Shown: positions 36,398 to 45,941, counted from the first letter of the stretch. The stretch: DNA of 64,000 nt from Lacinutrix sp. Bg11-31 (GCF_002831665.1 NZ_CP025118.1:2108001-2172000); one strand, 5' to 3'. Translations and numbers: made by a program. The notes: generated from the letters alone by a model not told the origin.

Positions 36398-37279
36398 TTA
36401 ATTTATGTGCTTTTGAGCCTTGTAAGATGAGCGCACTAATGCACTACTTTCTACATGACGGAAACCTAAGCTTAGTCCAATTTCTTCGTACTCTTTAAAT
36501 TGATCTGGAGTAATAAATTCTTTTACAGGTAAATGTTTTTTACTTGGCTGAAGATATTGACCAATGGTAACAACATCTACATCGTTAGCACGTAAATCGT
36601 GTAAGGTCTCAATCACTTCTTCACGTGTTTCGCCTAAACCTAACATAATACCAGATTTTGTTCTACGTTGTCCTTGCTGTTTTAAATATTTTAAAACACC
36701 TAAACTACGTTCGTATTTAGCTTGAATTCTAACTTCTCGTGTTAAACGTTTTACAGTTTCGATATTGTGTGATACTACTTCTGGAGCTACTTCAATAATT
36801 CTATCTATGTGTTTCTCTATACCTTGAAAATCTGGAATTAGAGTTTCTAGTGTGGTTTCAGGATTCATTCTACGAACCGCTTTTACGGTTTCTGCCCACA
36901 TAATGCTTCCCATGTCTTTTAAATCGTCTCTATCAACACTAGTCAATACTGCATGTTTAATTTTCATGATCTTAATTGAGCGCGATACTTTTTCTGGCTC
37001 ATCCCAGTCTACCGTTTCTGGTCTACCGGTTTTTACACCACAAAAACCGCAAGAACGTGTGCAAACATTACCTAAAATCATGAAGGTTGCTGTACCTTCT
37101 CCCCAACATTCTCCCATATTTGGGCAACTACCAGAAGCACAAATAGTATTTAATTTATACTTATCTACTAAACCACGAAGTTCAGTATATTTTTTTCCCG
37201 TGGGTAATTTTACACGTAACCATTTTGGTTTTGGCTGTCTTTCTTTTGGTGCTATAGTTGAAGGAGTTTCTGTGCTCAT
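36398..37279 (-). CDS. lipA: lipoyl synthase
   Basis: A 293-residue radical SAM enzyme from [15 protein letters not shown]. The auxiliary cluster cysteines are in [13 protein letters not shown], the radical SAM CxxxCxxC is in [10 protein letters not shown], and the terminal RSSYKAQ serine ligand is present. It inserts two sulfurs into octanoyl groups on lipoyl domains. A longer frame upstream ([10 protein letters not shown]...) lacks family match and covers the -7 box at 37299-37306, so the shorter start is used. Confidence 0.95.
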   Translation of the reverse strand: MSTETPSTIAPKERQPKPKWLRVKLPTGKKYTELRGLVDKYKLNTICASGSCPNMGECWGEGTATFMILGNVCTRSCGFCGVKTGRPETVDWDEPEKVSRSIKIMKIKHAVLTSVDRDDLKDMGSIMWAETVKAVRRMNPETTLETLIPDFQGIEKHIDRIIEVAPEVVSHNIETVKRLTREVRIQAKYERSLGVLKYLKQQGQRRTKSGIMLGLGETREEVIETLHDLRANDVDVVTIGQYLQPSKKHLPVKEFITPDQFKEYEEIGLSLGFRHVESSALVRSSYKAQKHIN

Positions 37280-37298
37280 AAGTTTTTCTTTCGAACTA

Positions 37299-37306
37299 CA
37301 AAGATA
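37299..37306 (-). promoter_or_regulatory. -7 element of lipA
   Basis: TATCTTTG on minus matches TAnnTTTG and lies 19 bases upstream of the chosen lipA ATG at 37279. Confidence 0.45.
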
Positions 37307-37449
37307 CAAAGTATTCTATAAAATTATAAGATACCACACACTAAACCCAATAAGAGAAACAACACCTAAAATGCTTCGTAAATACTAATTATAATGCTCC
37401 AGCTGCTCCTGAAAAAACAAGCCTAGACCAGGTTTTTTAAGTAAAAGCA

Positions 37450-37995
37450 CTATCTTTTAATAATTTCTGTCAATAATTTTTTAGCTCTAAGCAGCTTAAC
37501 TTTAACATTATTCATTGGTTCATTAAGTTCTTTACTAATTTCTGTGTAGCTTAATTCTTGAAAATAACGAAGATTAATCACCTCTTGATAATGTGGTTTT
37601 AGCTTTTTTATATCGCGAAGTAACTTTGCAAGATTTTGCTCTGTAATTAACTTGTCCTCTGGTGAAGGCGAGTCGTCCATAACGCGATAGACTTTATCGT
37701 CTTCATGATCTATAATTTTAGAATAGATAGAGCTTTTTTCTCTTCGTTGTAAATCAATTTGAATATTTTTAGAAATGGTAATCAGCCATGTTTTAAAAGC
37801 ATATTTCTCATCAAACTTATCGATTTTATCAAAAGCTTTTGAGAAGGTTTGTATGGTTATGTCTTCAGCATCATGCTCGTTTGTGACACGCTTTAACTGA
37901 AACCCATAAACGTAATCCCAATATTCATCAAGTAAAAAATTGAATGCTTTTTGGTTGTTCTGTTTTGCTTTTGTGATAGCTTCTTTTATTTCCAA
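37450..37995 (-). CDS. ECF-type RNA polymerase sigma factor (TTG start)
   Basis: A 181-residue sigma-70 family ECF factor. Region 2 has AFNFLLDEYWDYVYGFQLKRVTNEHDAEDITIQTFSKAFDKIDKF and WLITISKNIQIDLQRRE, and region 4 has the helix-turn-helix ELSYTEISKELNEPMNNVKVKLLRAKKLL. The start is TTG at 37995: no other start precedes the conserved EAITKAKQNNQKAF region. The first 10 bases overlap the end of the glycosyltransferase gene. No anti-sigma gene adjoins it, unlike the factor at 41100. Confidence 0.9.
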   Translation of the reverse strand: MEIKEAITKAKQNNQKAFNFLLDEYWDYVYGFQLKRVTNEHDAEDITIQTFSKAFDKIDKFDEKYAFKTWLITISKNIQIDLQRREKSSIYSKIIDHEDDKVYRVMDDSPSPEDKLITEQNLAKLLRDIKKLKPHYQEVINLRYFQELSYTEISKELNEPMNNVKVKLLRAKKLLTEIIKR

Positions 37996-39098
37996 TGCTT
38001 AGGTTTTGATATAAGATTTGCGATAAATATAGTTAATTGGAAGCCAATTAAAAACAGTTCGAGAAAAGGAAGTAAATAAATAAGATCCATTTCGTTTAAT
38101 TTTTTTGCTGAAGAGCCTACAGATAAATACTGAATTACTAATCTAAATAGAACTAAGCCTATAACAAATTGCCAATAAAATTGAATGCTTAACAATAGAA
38201 TTGAAAGCACCCAAAACAAAACTTGTGAGATATAAAACAAAGCTAATAGTGCTTTGTGCTTAAACTGATACCTATTGGCAGTAGAAACATGGCGACGCTT
38301 TTGCCTAAACCACTGATTAATATTTGTTTCAGGATTAGATGTTGTAAAACTTTCCTTTGTGTAACAAATTGATGTGTTTTTAGAATTGGCAGCTTCGTTA
38401 ATAAATAAATCGTCGTCACCAGAACGAACATCAATATGGCTTATAAAGCCATTAGTTTTAAAAAATTCTTCTCTATTGTACGCTAAATTACGACCAACAC
38501 CCATAAAAGGGATGCCTAGATTTGCGAACGAAAAATATTGAATAGCAGTTAATAATGTTTCGTATCGTATTAACTTATTTAAAAACGAATTCTTAATTTT
38601 ATGGTAAGCTCCATAACCTAAAACGATGGTGCTTTTATTATTGAAATGAGAAGACATTTCACTAATCCAATGGTTAGAAACAGGTTTACAATCTGCATCT
38701 GTAAACAATAAATGGTTGTATTTTGCAGCTTTTATACCTAATGTGAGCGCGTACTTTTTATTTGCCCAAAAGGCTTCAATATTTTTTACATTAACAATTT
38801 TTATCTTGTCATGTTTTCCTGCAAAATCTTCCATGATTTCTAGTGTATTATCAATGGAAGCATCGTTTATTAAAACGATTTCAAAATTAGAATAGCTTTG
38901 ACTGAGAATAGAGGGTAGAAAGCGCTTTAAGTTTTTGGCTTCATTTTTAGCACATATTAGTACAGAAATAGGACTGTTTTTTGTTTTTCGCTTTTCTGAA
39001 TCCTTAAAAGAGAAACTACCAAAAAGCACACCATAGTAAACTACTTGAATAGATGCTACAACAACAAAGCTGTAGAATATAACGTCAAGTAACATCAT
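37986..39098 (-). CDS. family 2 glycosyltransferase, membrane-bound
   Basis: A 370-residue inner-membrane protein. An N-terminal membrane helix is followed by a GT-A domain: VLICAKNEAKNLKRFLPSI, IVLINDASIDNTLEIM, the DAD metal motif in LLFTDADCKPVS, and the QxxRW-like NQWFRQKRRHVST. Three C-terminal helices follow. It likely builds an envelope glycan or glycolipid; the product is unknown. It overlaps the sigma factor gene by 10 bases and follows the small Cys protein gene by 6. Confidence 0.85.
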   Translation of the reverse strand: MMLLDVIFYSFVVVASIQVVYYGVLFGSFSFKDSEKRKTKNSPISVLICAKNEAKNLKRFLPSILSQSYSNFEIVLINDASIDNTLEIMEDFAGKHDKIKIVNVKNIEAFWANKKYALTLGIKAAKYNHLLFTDADCKPVSNHWISEMSSHFNNKSTIVLGYGAYHKIKNSFLNKLIRYETLLTAIQYFSFANLGIPFMGVGRNLAYNREEFFKTNGFISHIDVRSGDDDLFINEAANSKNTSICYTKESFTTSNPETNINQWFRQKRRHVSTANRYQFKHKALLALFYISQVLFWVLSILLLSIQFYWQFVIGLVLFRLVIQYLSVGSSAKKLNEMDLIYLLPFLELFLIGFQLTIFIANLISKPKHWK

Positions 39099-39104
39099 AA
39101 AATA

Positions 39105-39308
39105 TTACGAGTGTTGAGTATCGTCGCAGTTTTCGAATTGGTCTGGAGTTTTTCCGCAAAAGCCACATGCGTCTCCATCTTTATTTAACATTGGATTCTG
39201 GCTAGCGCAAGTTCCGGCAAATTTACCGTCTTTTTTTGCCCAAATTTTTATTGCGATTCCTGCAACTGCAATTCCTAATAATGCTAAAGTAAGTAGTAAA
39301 AGTTTCAC
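39105..39308 (-). CDS. small Cys-containing membrane or secreted protein (GTG start)
   Basis: A 67-residue protein. An N-terminal membrane helix or signal (LLLLTLALLGIAVAGIAIKIW) is followed by a short tail with CASQNPMLNKDGDACGFCGKTPDQFENC, four Cys plus Asp. The pattern could be a small metal site. The start codon is GTG at 39308; no ATG is available near it. I know of the same small-gene context in flavobacteria but not of a function. It precedes the glycosyltransferase by 6 bases. Confidence 0.7.
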   Translation of the reverse strand: MKLLLLTLALLGIAVAGIAIKIWAKKDGKFAGTCASQNPMLNKDGDACGFCGKTPDQFENCDDTQHS

Positions 39309-39503
39309 GTTATTTTTTATTTAAAAATATAATAATGCAAAGATAATAGTTTTATATCATTTTATAGCACGATGTAGATTCGGTTTTATAGCAGATATTT
39401 ATGTGTTTAAACGTGTTTTATAAAAAACACACATTTCTTTTATTTTACAAGTAAGTAATATAAAAAAAATTGACTGTCAAAACTTTAAATAAATTAACAT
39501 TAT

Positions 39504-40204
39504 AAAAAACTATTATCAGAATTTATTGGAACTTTTTGGCTAGTGCTTGGTGGCTGTGGAAGCGCAGTACTAACAGTTGGTGTTGCAGATGTTGGAATTG
39601 GCCTTATTGGAGTATCTCTTACCTTTGGTCTTACAGTTCTTACAGGTGCTTATGCATTGGGTCATATTTCGGGAGGTCATTTTAATCCAGCAGTCTCTAT
39701 TGGTTTATTTATGGGTGGGAGATTTGATGGTAAAGATTTACCAGGATATATTGTAGCTCAAGTAATTGGTGGCGCAGTTGGCGCAGTTGTTTTATATTTA
39801 ATTGTAAGTAGCTCGGTAGATTTTACTGGTATTGATTCAAATCCTGGTGCTTTTGCAACTAATTTTTACGATGCTAATGTTTATGGTGTAAACTTTGGAT
39901 TAGTTGGAGCATTAGTAACCAAAGTTGTAATGACTTTTATGTTTTTAATTGTTATTCTTGGTGCAACTCATAAAAATGCTTCTCCAGGATTTGGAGGCAT
40001 GGCTATTGGTTTAGCGTTAACACTAATACATTTAATTAGTATTCCTGTTACAAATACATCTGTTAATCCAGCAAGAAGTACAGCTGTTGCAATATTTGCA
40101 GGAGCAGAAGAATGGGACAGTTATGGTTGTTTTGGGTGGCTCCTATTGTTGGTGCTATTTTAGCAGGTATTGTTTATAAATTTATGGCTCCAAATAACGA
40201 TTAA
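39504..40204 (+). pseudogene. aqpZ: aquaporin Z gene with lesions at both ends
   Basis: An AqpZ-type water channel with both NPA motifs ([22 protein letters not shown]). The expected N-terminus [20 protein letters not shown] is readable from 39504 but the ATG is missing: the bases before it are CATTAT and then AAAAAA, as if the G of TATG had been lost. Near 40116 one base is missing, so the frame runs off into a stop at 40161-40163, while [27 protein letters not shown] continues in the next frame to TAA 40202-40204. The last membrane helix is thus lost. Only a GTG at 39543 could start the middle part. Assembly error is possible. Confidence 0.85.
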
Positions 40205-40230
40205 ATTACATAACATTTTTATAGAAAAAA

Positions 40231-40260
40231 GAGCCTCCTAAATATTTATGAGGCTCTTTT
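40231..40260. terminator. bidirectional rho-independent terminator
   Basis: GAGCCTC (40231-40237) pairs with GAGGCTC (40250-40256) with A and T tracts on the two sides. It lies between the aquaporin locus and the anti-sigma gene. Confidence 0.8.
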
Positions 40261-40282
40261 TATTCTTAATGATATAGAAATA

Positions 40283-41083
40283 CTAATCTTCTAATTTCAA
40301 CTCTATTTCTGCAACAGGAGTATCTGTAGAATTGTTATTTGGTTTAATACCTTTTTGCTCGATTGTAATACTTAAACCTAGAGCATCTTTAGTATATGGT
40401 ATCTGTTGTAAGCGCCTGTCTTTAACACTTAGAATACCCAAATTAACTTGTTTATCTTGTAACTCTGCCCAAATTTGATATTCTTGGCCATCTGGTAAAA
40501 TTGGTAGAGAAACAACATCTATCATTGATGTTTTTTCTTTAGGGTTTATATAAGCTACAGTCTTTAGGTTTTTAGCGCGACGGTTGCCTTTTAAAATATA
40601 CTTTTCGGTTTCAGGATTATTTAGTTGAGAAAACTGTTGAGCTAATGCATCAAGCTTAGAATTGTTTTGGTTTATGTCGCTTCTTAAATCGTATAATTCA
40701 TCTACAATTACTTGATTTTCATTTAATAAATCTTGATTCTGAATATAAAAAAACAAAGAACTTCCAGCAAATACTAATGCTGCAACGCTAGCCGCAATAC
40801 CGAAATTAAACCATGGTTTTCTAGGCTTTTCATTTAAAGAAACAACTGGTTTCTCGTCTAAAGTTTCTAAGATACTACCTAGTAAATGTACTGGAGCTTC
40901 TTCTGCATTTGCAAAGGCTACTAACTCTAATTTATTTTGAAGTACATTGTAGACTTCTTTAACTTCTGGGAAGTTATCTATATAGCCTTCTACCTCAAGG
41001 TTTTCTTGAGTATTAGTTAGACCTGTTAGATATCTTTCTAGCAAATCAGATTTTAAAAATGTGTCTTTATCAACAGTCATCAT
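40283..41083 (-). CDS. anti-sigma factor, RskA-like
   Basis: A 266-residue protein. The N-terminal zinc-less anti-sigma domain (LLERYLTGLTNTQENLEVEGYIDNFPEVKEVYNVLQ) is followed by a membrane helix near residue 90-112 (GIAASVAALVFAGSSLFFY). A coiled coil and the RskA C-terminal domain (LPILPDGQEYQIWAELQDKQVNLGIL ... LGLSIEQKG as SITIEQKG) follow, facing the periplasm. It would hold the ECF sigma factor at the membrane. The sigma gene is 16 bases upstream, so the two form one unit. Confidence 0.88.
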   Translation of the reverse strand: MMTVDKDTFLKSDLLERYLTGLTNTQENLEVEGYIDNFPEVKEVYNVLQNKLELVAFANAEEAPVHLLGSILETLDEKPVVSLNEKPRKPWFNFGIAASVAALVFAGSSLFFYIQNQDLLNENQVIVDELYDLRSDINQNNSKLDALAQQFSQLNNPETEKYILKGNRRAKNLKTVAYINPKEKTSMIDVVSLPILPDGQEYQIWAELQDKQVNLGILSVKDRRLQQIPYTKDALGLSITIEQKGIKPNNNSTDTPVAEIELKLED

Positions 41084-41099
41084 TTTGTAGTTTTTACAA

Positions 41100-41630
41100 T
41101 TAAGGGTTGTAAATTTTTTTTAATTCTCGTAAACCTATTTTTAATCTAGATTTAATTGTTCCTAACGGAATATTTAGTTCTTCACTTGCTTCTTGCTGGG
41201 TCATTCCTTCAAAAAACAGCGCATTCAAAACCACCTGATATTTTAATTCTAAACCACTTAAGTGCTTTTGTATGTCTAAAGTGTCTTGATTTAAACTATT
41301 GGTTGTCAATTTATATACGTTGGAATCTTCTATTTGGACTTCTTTCTTTATCTTATTATTTAGAGAGCGCACTTTATCGATTGCAGAATTATAAAAAATA
41401 CGATACAACCATGTAAATAGCTTTGCTTTAGAAGCATCGTAAGTCTTTCCTTTTTTCCAAACTTTTATAAAACTTTCTTGAAGGACGTCTTGAGCGATAT
41501 CATCATCTGAAATCACCTTTTTAACAACACCTAAAAGCGCACCAGAATAGTGCTCATACAGAAGCGAAATGGCTTTTTTGTCACCATTTTCTAATAATTC
41601 TATTATGTCTTGTTCAATTGAAGTACTCAA
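41100..41630 (-). CDS. ECF sigma factor paired with an anti-sigma factor (TTG start)
   Basis: A 176-residue sigma factor of the SigK-like ECF type. Region 2 (ISLLYEHYSGALLGVVKKVISDDDIAQDVLQESFIKVW) and WLYRIFYNSAIDKVRS, then region 4 (LNALFFEGMTQQEASEELNIPLGTIKSRLKIGLRELK). The start codon is TTG at 41630; no ATG lies before region 2. The downstream RskA-type gene is its likely regulator. The signal it answers is unknown. Confidence 0.92.
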   Translation of the reverse strand: MSTSIEQDIIELLENGDKKAISLLYEHYSGALLGVVKKVISDDDIAQDVLQESFIKVWKKGKTYDASKAKLFTWLYRIFYNSAIDKVRSLNNKIKKEVQIEDSNVYKLTTNSLNQDTLDIQKHLSGLELKYQVVLNALFFEGMTQQEASEELNIPLGTIKSRLKIGLRELKKIYNP

Positions 41631-41681
41631 ACTCTATTGGTGTCTTTAGTTAGTTAAACTTTACGATTGGAAATTTATTGC

Positions 41682-42695
41682 TTAAAGGATATTTACTTCG
41701 GCTTCAATCGAGATATTAAAGATACGATAAATTGTTTTTTGAATTAATTTTGAGAGCGCTAGAATATCTTGACCTTTAGCTCCTCCATAATTTACAAGAA
41801 CAAGTGCTTGTAAATTATGAACACCATAATTACCAAAAGTTTTCCCTTTAAAACCTGCTGTTTCAATAAGCCAACCTGCTGGAACTTTAACTTCGCTGTC
41901 TGAAATTGGATAACTTGGTGCTTTAGGAAAATTTTGTTTTAATTGCTCGAAAGCCTCAATAGAGATCACTGGATTTTTAAAGAAACTCCCACTATTTCCA
42001 ATTTTCTTTGGATCTGGAAGTTTACTTTGCCTTATTGCTATAACTGCGTGAGACACATCTTGAATAGTTGGATTTTCAATTTGCATATATTCTAATTGTG
42101 AAGTAATAGCTCCATAATTAGTATGCAATTGATGTGTGTGTTTGGTTAGTTTAAAAACAACACTTATAATTATGTATTTACCTTTTACTTCATTTTTAAA
42201 AATTGAATTTCTATACCCAAAATGGCAGTCTTCATTTTTAAAAACTTCCATTTCTAACGTATCGCGATTTAATGCTTCGCAAGACTCAAAATTATCTTTT
42301 AACTCAACTCCATAAGCTCCAATATTTTGTATTGGAGAGGTGCCAACATTACCAGGAATTAAAGACATGTTTTCTAAGCCTCCAAAATTATTATCTAAAC
42401 ACCAAAGCACAAACTCGTGCCAATTTTCTCCTGCACTTGCCCTAACAAATGCATGATTGGCATCCTCGTTAATAATTTTAGCTCCTTTTAAATTAATATG
42501 GATTACAAGCGCATCTAAATCTTTAGTTAGAAGCATATTACTTCCTCCACCAAGCATTAATTTATTTGGATAGTCTTCAAGTTGCAAAACAGAAGTTAAT
42601 TCAAGTAAGGTGCTTACCGAAATAAAATATCGCGCTTTAACATCAATACCAAAAGTATTATAGTTTTTTAAAGATATGTTGTGTTGAATGCGCAC
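41682..42695 (-). CDS. murB: UDP-N-acetylenolpyruvoylglucosamine reductase (GTG start)
   Basis: A 337-residue type I MurB. FAD-binding segments are KLMLGGGSNMLLTKD and SLIPGNVGTSPIQNIGAYGVE; catalytic-site parts are FGYRNSIFK and GNSGSFFKNPVIS, with Ser as proton donor. It makes UDP-MurNAc with NADPH in the cytoplasm. The GTG start shares a base with the TAG stop of the upstream aminotransferase gene, so translation is probably coupled. Confidence 0.94.
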   Translation of the reverse strand: MRIQHNISLKNYNTFGIDVKARYFISVSTLLELTSVLQLEDYPNKLMLGGGSNMLLTKDLDALVIHINLKGAKIINEDANHAFVRASAGENWHEFVLWCLDNNFGGLENMSLIPGNVGTSPIQNIGAYGVELKDNFESCEALNRDTLEMEVFKNEDCHFGYRNSIFKNEVKGKYIIISVVFKLTKHTHQLHTNYGAITSQLEYMQIENPTIQDVSHAVIAIRQSKLPDPKKIGNSGSFFKNPVISIEAFEQLKQNFPKAPSYPISDSEVKVPAGWLIETAGFKGKTFGNYGVHNLQALVLVNYGGAKGQDILALSKLIQKTIYRIFNISIEAEVNIL

Positions 42696-43885
42696 TAGTC
42701 TTTATAAACTTTTAAAGCTTCTTTAAGAATGCTTACAGACTTTATTAAACTCTCTTTATTAAGGACATAAGCAATTCTAATTTGGTTTAAACCAACACCT
42801 GGAGTAGAATAAAATCCTGCTGCTGGAGCAACCATTATTGTTTCTCCATCTACATCAAAATCTTCTAAAAGCCATTGTGCAAATTTATCACTGTTTTTAA
42901 TAGGTAGCTCTGCAATACAATAAAAAGCACCTTTTGGGTTACCCACTTTAACACCTTCAATTTTATTTAATTCGGCAATTAATGTATTTCTTCTTTCTAC
43001 ATACTCTTCAATAACATCATCAAAATAACTCTGTGGTGTATCTAAGGCTGCTTCACTTGCAATTTGTGCTAATGTTGGCGGACTTAATCTTGCTTGAGCA
43101 AACTTTAATGCCGTTTGAATTACTTGTTTGTTTTTAGAGACTAAACATCCAATTCTTGCGCCACACATACTGTAACGTTTAGAAACAGAATCTATAACTA
43201 TTGCGAAATCGTCTAAACCTTCTTCTTGTAAAATAGAATAGTGTTTTGCACCATCGTAAGCGAACTCTCTATAAACTTCGTCTGCTATTAAAAACAAATC
43301 GTGTTTTTTTACAATATTTGCTAGCTTTTTAATTTCTTCTTTAGAATACAAGTAACCTGTTGGGTTTCCTGGATTACAAATTAAAATAGCTTTTGTTTTA
43401 GGTGTAATTAACTTTTCGAATTCTTCGATTGGAGGTAATGCAAAATTATCTTCAATTTTAGAAATAACTGGAACTACTTTTACACCAGAAGCTGTTGAGA
43501 ACCCGTTGTAGTTTGCGTAAAAAGGCTCTGGAATAATAACTTCATCATCCACATCCATAATACTTCCAAAGGCAAATAAAAGCGCTTCACTTCCTCCTGT
43601 GGTTACAATAATATCGTCATGCTTTACATGAATATCATTTTTAGCATAATAGTTTGCTATTTTTTGCCTGTAAGTTTCAGAGCCTTCAGACCTACTGTAG
43701 GCTAAAATCTCTAAAGTGTTATTTTTTACAGCATCTAAGGCTACTTGAGGTGTTTTAATATCTGGTTGCCCAATATTTAAATGGTATATGGTTTTACCTT
43801 GTTTAGTTGCTTTTTCGGCAAATGGTACAAGTTTTCTTATTGGAGACTGAGGCATTGATTGCCCTTTTTTAGAAATCGATGGCAT
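42695..43885 (-). CDS. PLP-dependent aminotransferase, class I/II
   Basis: A 396-residue fold-type I aminotransferase from MPSISKKGQSMPQSPIRKL. Marks are YHLNIGQPDIKTPQ, VTTGGSEALLFAFG, ILICNPGNPTGYLYSKEE, DEVYREFAYDG, the PLP lysine in IDSVSKRYSMCGARIGC, and IRIAYVLNKE near the end. It resembles the aspartate/aromatic aminotransferase group of flavobacteria; the amino donor cannot be fixed. It overlaps murB by one base. Confidence 0.88.
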   Translation of the reverse strand: MPSISKKGQSMPQSPIRKLVPFAEKATKQGKTIYHLNIGQPDIKTPQVALDAVKNNTLEILAYSRSEGSETYRQKIANYYAKNDIHVKHDDIIVTTGGSEALLFAFGSIMDVDDEVIIPEPFYANYNGFSTASGVKVVPVISKIEDNFALPPIEEFEKLITPKTKAILICNPGNPTGYLYSKEEIKKLANIVKKHDLFLIADEVYREFAYDGAKHYSILQEEGLDDFAIVIDSVSKRYSMCGARIGCLVSKNKQVIQTALKFAQARLSPPTLAQIASEAALDTPQSYFDDVIEEYVERRNTLIAELNKIEGVKVGNPKGAFYCIAELPIKNSDKFAQWLLEDFDVDGETIMVAPAAGFYSTPGVGLNQIRIAYVLNKESLIKSVSILKEALKVYKD

Positions 43886-43960
43886 AGAGTTTATTTTTAA
43901 AAACAAAGTTGCAAAAAAAAAGTCTAATCTATGTTAAAATTTTTCTTAACTTCAGTTGCC

Positions 43961-45304
43961 ATGAAAATTAAAAACAGCTTCTTTTTTCTCCTCTTATTTA
44001 TACCTGTATTCTGTTTTACACAAGGAAAATATGTTGTAAAAAACAAAAAAGGAGTCGATAAAATTAATTTTAAGTTACTTAATAATGTTATTATTATTCC
44101 TGTTGAAGTTAATGATGTTAAACTCTCTTTCCTTTTAGATTCTGGTGTTAGTAAACCTATTGTCTTTAATTTTTTAAAAGCATCAGACTCCTTAAAAATT
44201 TTAAATACCGAAACTATTTACCTAAAAGGTTTAGGTAATAATGGAAAAATAGCTGCCTTAAAATCTTCTGGAAATACTTTTAAAGTAGGTGATGCCGTAA
44301 ATAACAATCAAGATTTCTATGTTATTTTCGATTCTTCAATAAATTTCGCACCTAAATTAGGCGTGCCTATTCATGGTATTATTGGATACGATTTATTTAA
44401 AGATTTAGTAGTTGATATTAGCTACACAAAAAAGAAAATAAAATTAACTAATCCTGAAAAACACAAATACAAAGCTTGTAAAAAATGTGAGACTTTTAAT
44501 CTAGAATTTTACAATAGCAAACCATATTTTAATGCTTCGGTTGCTATTAATAATAAAAACATTCCTGTAAAACTATTAATAGATACTGGTAGTAGTGATG
44601 CTTTATGGCTTTTCGAAAATGATAGTTTAGGCTTAACAAGTAAAAACAATTATTTCGATGACTTTTTAGGTCATGGCTTAAGCGGAAGTGTTCATGGCAA
44701 GCGTTCTAAAATTGATGCCTTTAAATTAAAGTCTTTTACATTAAACAGGCCTTTGGTGGCCTATCCAGACTCGTCTTACACTTCTATATTAAGACAAATA
44801 AAAGGAAGAAGAGGTAGTGTTGGAGGTGAAATTTTAAAACGCTTTAATATTACTATGGATTATAGAAAAGCGCGAATGGTATTAAAACGTAATTCAAATT
44901 TCAACCAACGTTTTAGTTATAATAAAAGTGGTATCGAAGTTGAAAATGAAGGAATAAGACTTGTTACTGAGTACGGACAAAATGCAATTTCAGACAGAGA
45001 CAGTCCTAATGTTATAAATACCAATAGTGTTAACGTTAGAGCCGTTTTTGCTAACACTAGAAAATATATAATAAAGAAGGCTTACACCATTTCTTCAGTA
45101 AGAGATAATTCTCCAGCCGCTAAAGCAGGGCTTAAAAAAGGAGATGTAATTTTAAAAATAAATAATAATGACACTTTAAAATATAGCTTACAACAATTAA
45201 TTTATAAATTCTACGGAAATGAAGGTGACAAAATCACTTTGGAAGTAGAAAGATTAGGTAGAAAAATAAAGGCGACTTTTATACTAGAGTCTCTAATAAA
45301 ATAA
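43961..45304 (+). CDS. aspartyl protease-fold protein with PDZ domain
   Basis: A 447-residue exported protein starting at MKIKNSFFFLLLFIPVFCF; an upstream in-frame ATG (43931) would put 10 extra residues before the signal peptide. It holds two retropepsin-like halves, with the active Asp in FLLDSGVSKPIVF and LLIDTGSSDALWLF. A PDZ domain at the end has AYTISSVRDNSPAAKAGLKKGDVILKINN. The single-chain two-Asp design fits a pepsin-like or ClanAA periplasmic protease. The substrate is unknown. It diverges from the aminotransferase gene. Confidence 0.85.
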   Translation: MKIKNSFFFLLLFIPVFCFTQGKYVVKNKKGVDKINFKLLNNVIIIPVEVNDVKLSFLLDSGVSKPIVFNFLKASDSLKILNTETIYLKGLGNNGKIAALKSSGNTFKVGDAVNNNQDFYVIFDSSINFAPKLGVPIHGIIGYDLFKDLVVDISYTKKKIKLTNPEKHKYKACKKCETFNLEFYNSKPYFNASVAINNKNIPVKLLIDTGSSDALWLFENDSLGLTSKNNYFDDFLGHGLSGSVHGKRSKIDAFKLKSFTLNRPLVAYPDSSYTSILRQIKGRRGSVGGEILKRFNITMDYRKARMVLKRNSNFNQRFSYNKSGIEVENEGIRLVTEYGQNAISDRDSPNVINTNSVNVRAVFANTRKYIIKKAYTISSVRDNSPAAKAGLKKGDVILKINNNDTLKYSLQQLIYKFYGNEGDKITLEVERLGRKIKATFILESLIK

Positions 45305-45307
45305 AAA

Positions 45308-45337
45308 AGCCAAAAACAATTGTTTTTGGCTTTTTTA
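45308..45337. terminator. bidirectional rho-independent terminator
   Basis: AGCCAAAAACAA (45308-45319) pairs with TTGTTTTTGGCT (45320-45331), with an A tract before and T tract after. It serves the protease gene and the DUF1573 gene. Confidence 0.85.
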
Positions 45338-45356
45338 AAATATTTAAGAGAATGGG

Positions 45357-45785
45357 CTATTGCTCCATAACACTTTTTCCTTTTGTTTTAGTAAGTACGC
45401 TTGTTTTAGAAGGGTCGATAACCTCTCCTTTAATTTTAAGCGAAACTGTTGGTGTAGCTGCATTAGATAAAACAGTAATTGTTTTTCTTATTGGCATAAC
45501 ACGTTTAGTATCATATTTAACTTCAATTTCCCCAGTCATTCCTGGCATAATTGGATCTTTCGGCTTTTTAGGCACTGTACATCCACAACTAGAACTTACT
45601 TTAGATACAATTAATGGAGCATCTCCAGTGTTAGTAAACTCAAAAGTTCTAACGCCATCTGCGCCTTTTTCTATTGTTCCGTAATCTATTGTTGTTTCTT
45701 TAAACTCAATTTTTGCTACTTTTTCTTGAGCATTAATTGAAAAGGTAATTAATCCGACAAATAATAATGTTATTAAATTTTTCAT
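45357..45785 (-). CDS. DUF1573 domain exported protein
   Basis: A 142-residue exported protein (signal MKNLITLLFVGLITFSINAQ). A DUF1573 Ig-like domain follows, with IDYGTIEKGADGVRTFEFTNTGDAPLIVSKVSSSCGCTVP and the DTKRVMPIRKTITVLSN end. Such domains are common in Bacteroidota exported proteins, role unknown. The CGC cysteine pair is typical of the domain. It is monocistronic and divergent from valS. Confidence 0.88.
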   Translation of the reverse strand: MKNLITLLFVGLITFSINAQEKVAKIEFKETTIDYGTIEKGADGVRTFEFTNTGDAPLIVSKVSSSCGCTVPKKPKDPIMPGMTGEIEVKYDTKRVMPIRKTITVLSNAATPTVSLKIKGEVIDPSKTSVLTKTKGKSVMEQ

Positions 45786-45933
45786 TTTATTTTGATTTTT
45801 AATGGTTTGTAAATTTAGTACTTTTTAACCCTTCTGCAAAAATAATTAGATGTAATACAATCTTGCAAGTACATTCGACATATTTAACTATACATTAATA
45901 CTAGTTAATATTTCGCAGAAACAGAAATATAAG

Positions 45934-45941
45934 TATTTTTG
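45934..45941 (+). promoter_or_regulatory. -7 element of valS
   Basis: TATTTTTG fits TAnnTTTG, 30 bases before the valS ATG. A TTTC 19 bases upstream (45911-45914) could be the -33 box. Confidence 0.45.

Noticed and set aside
36852..37388. 178-codon open frame on plus through lipA
   Set aside because: It is antisense to the conserved lipoyl synthase coding region, so it is a by-product of codon usage.
39105..39308. Possible rubredoxin
   Set aside because: Four Cys are present but the CxxC spacing and length do not match rubredoxin, and the protein has an N-terminal membrane helix.
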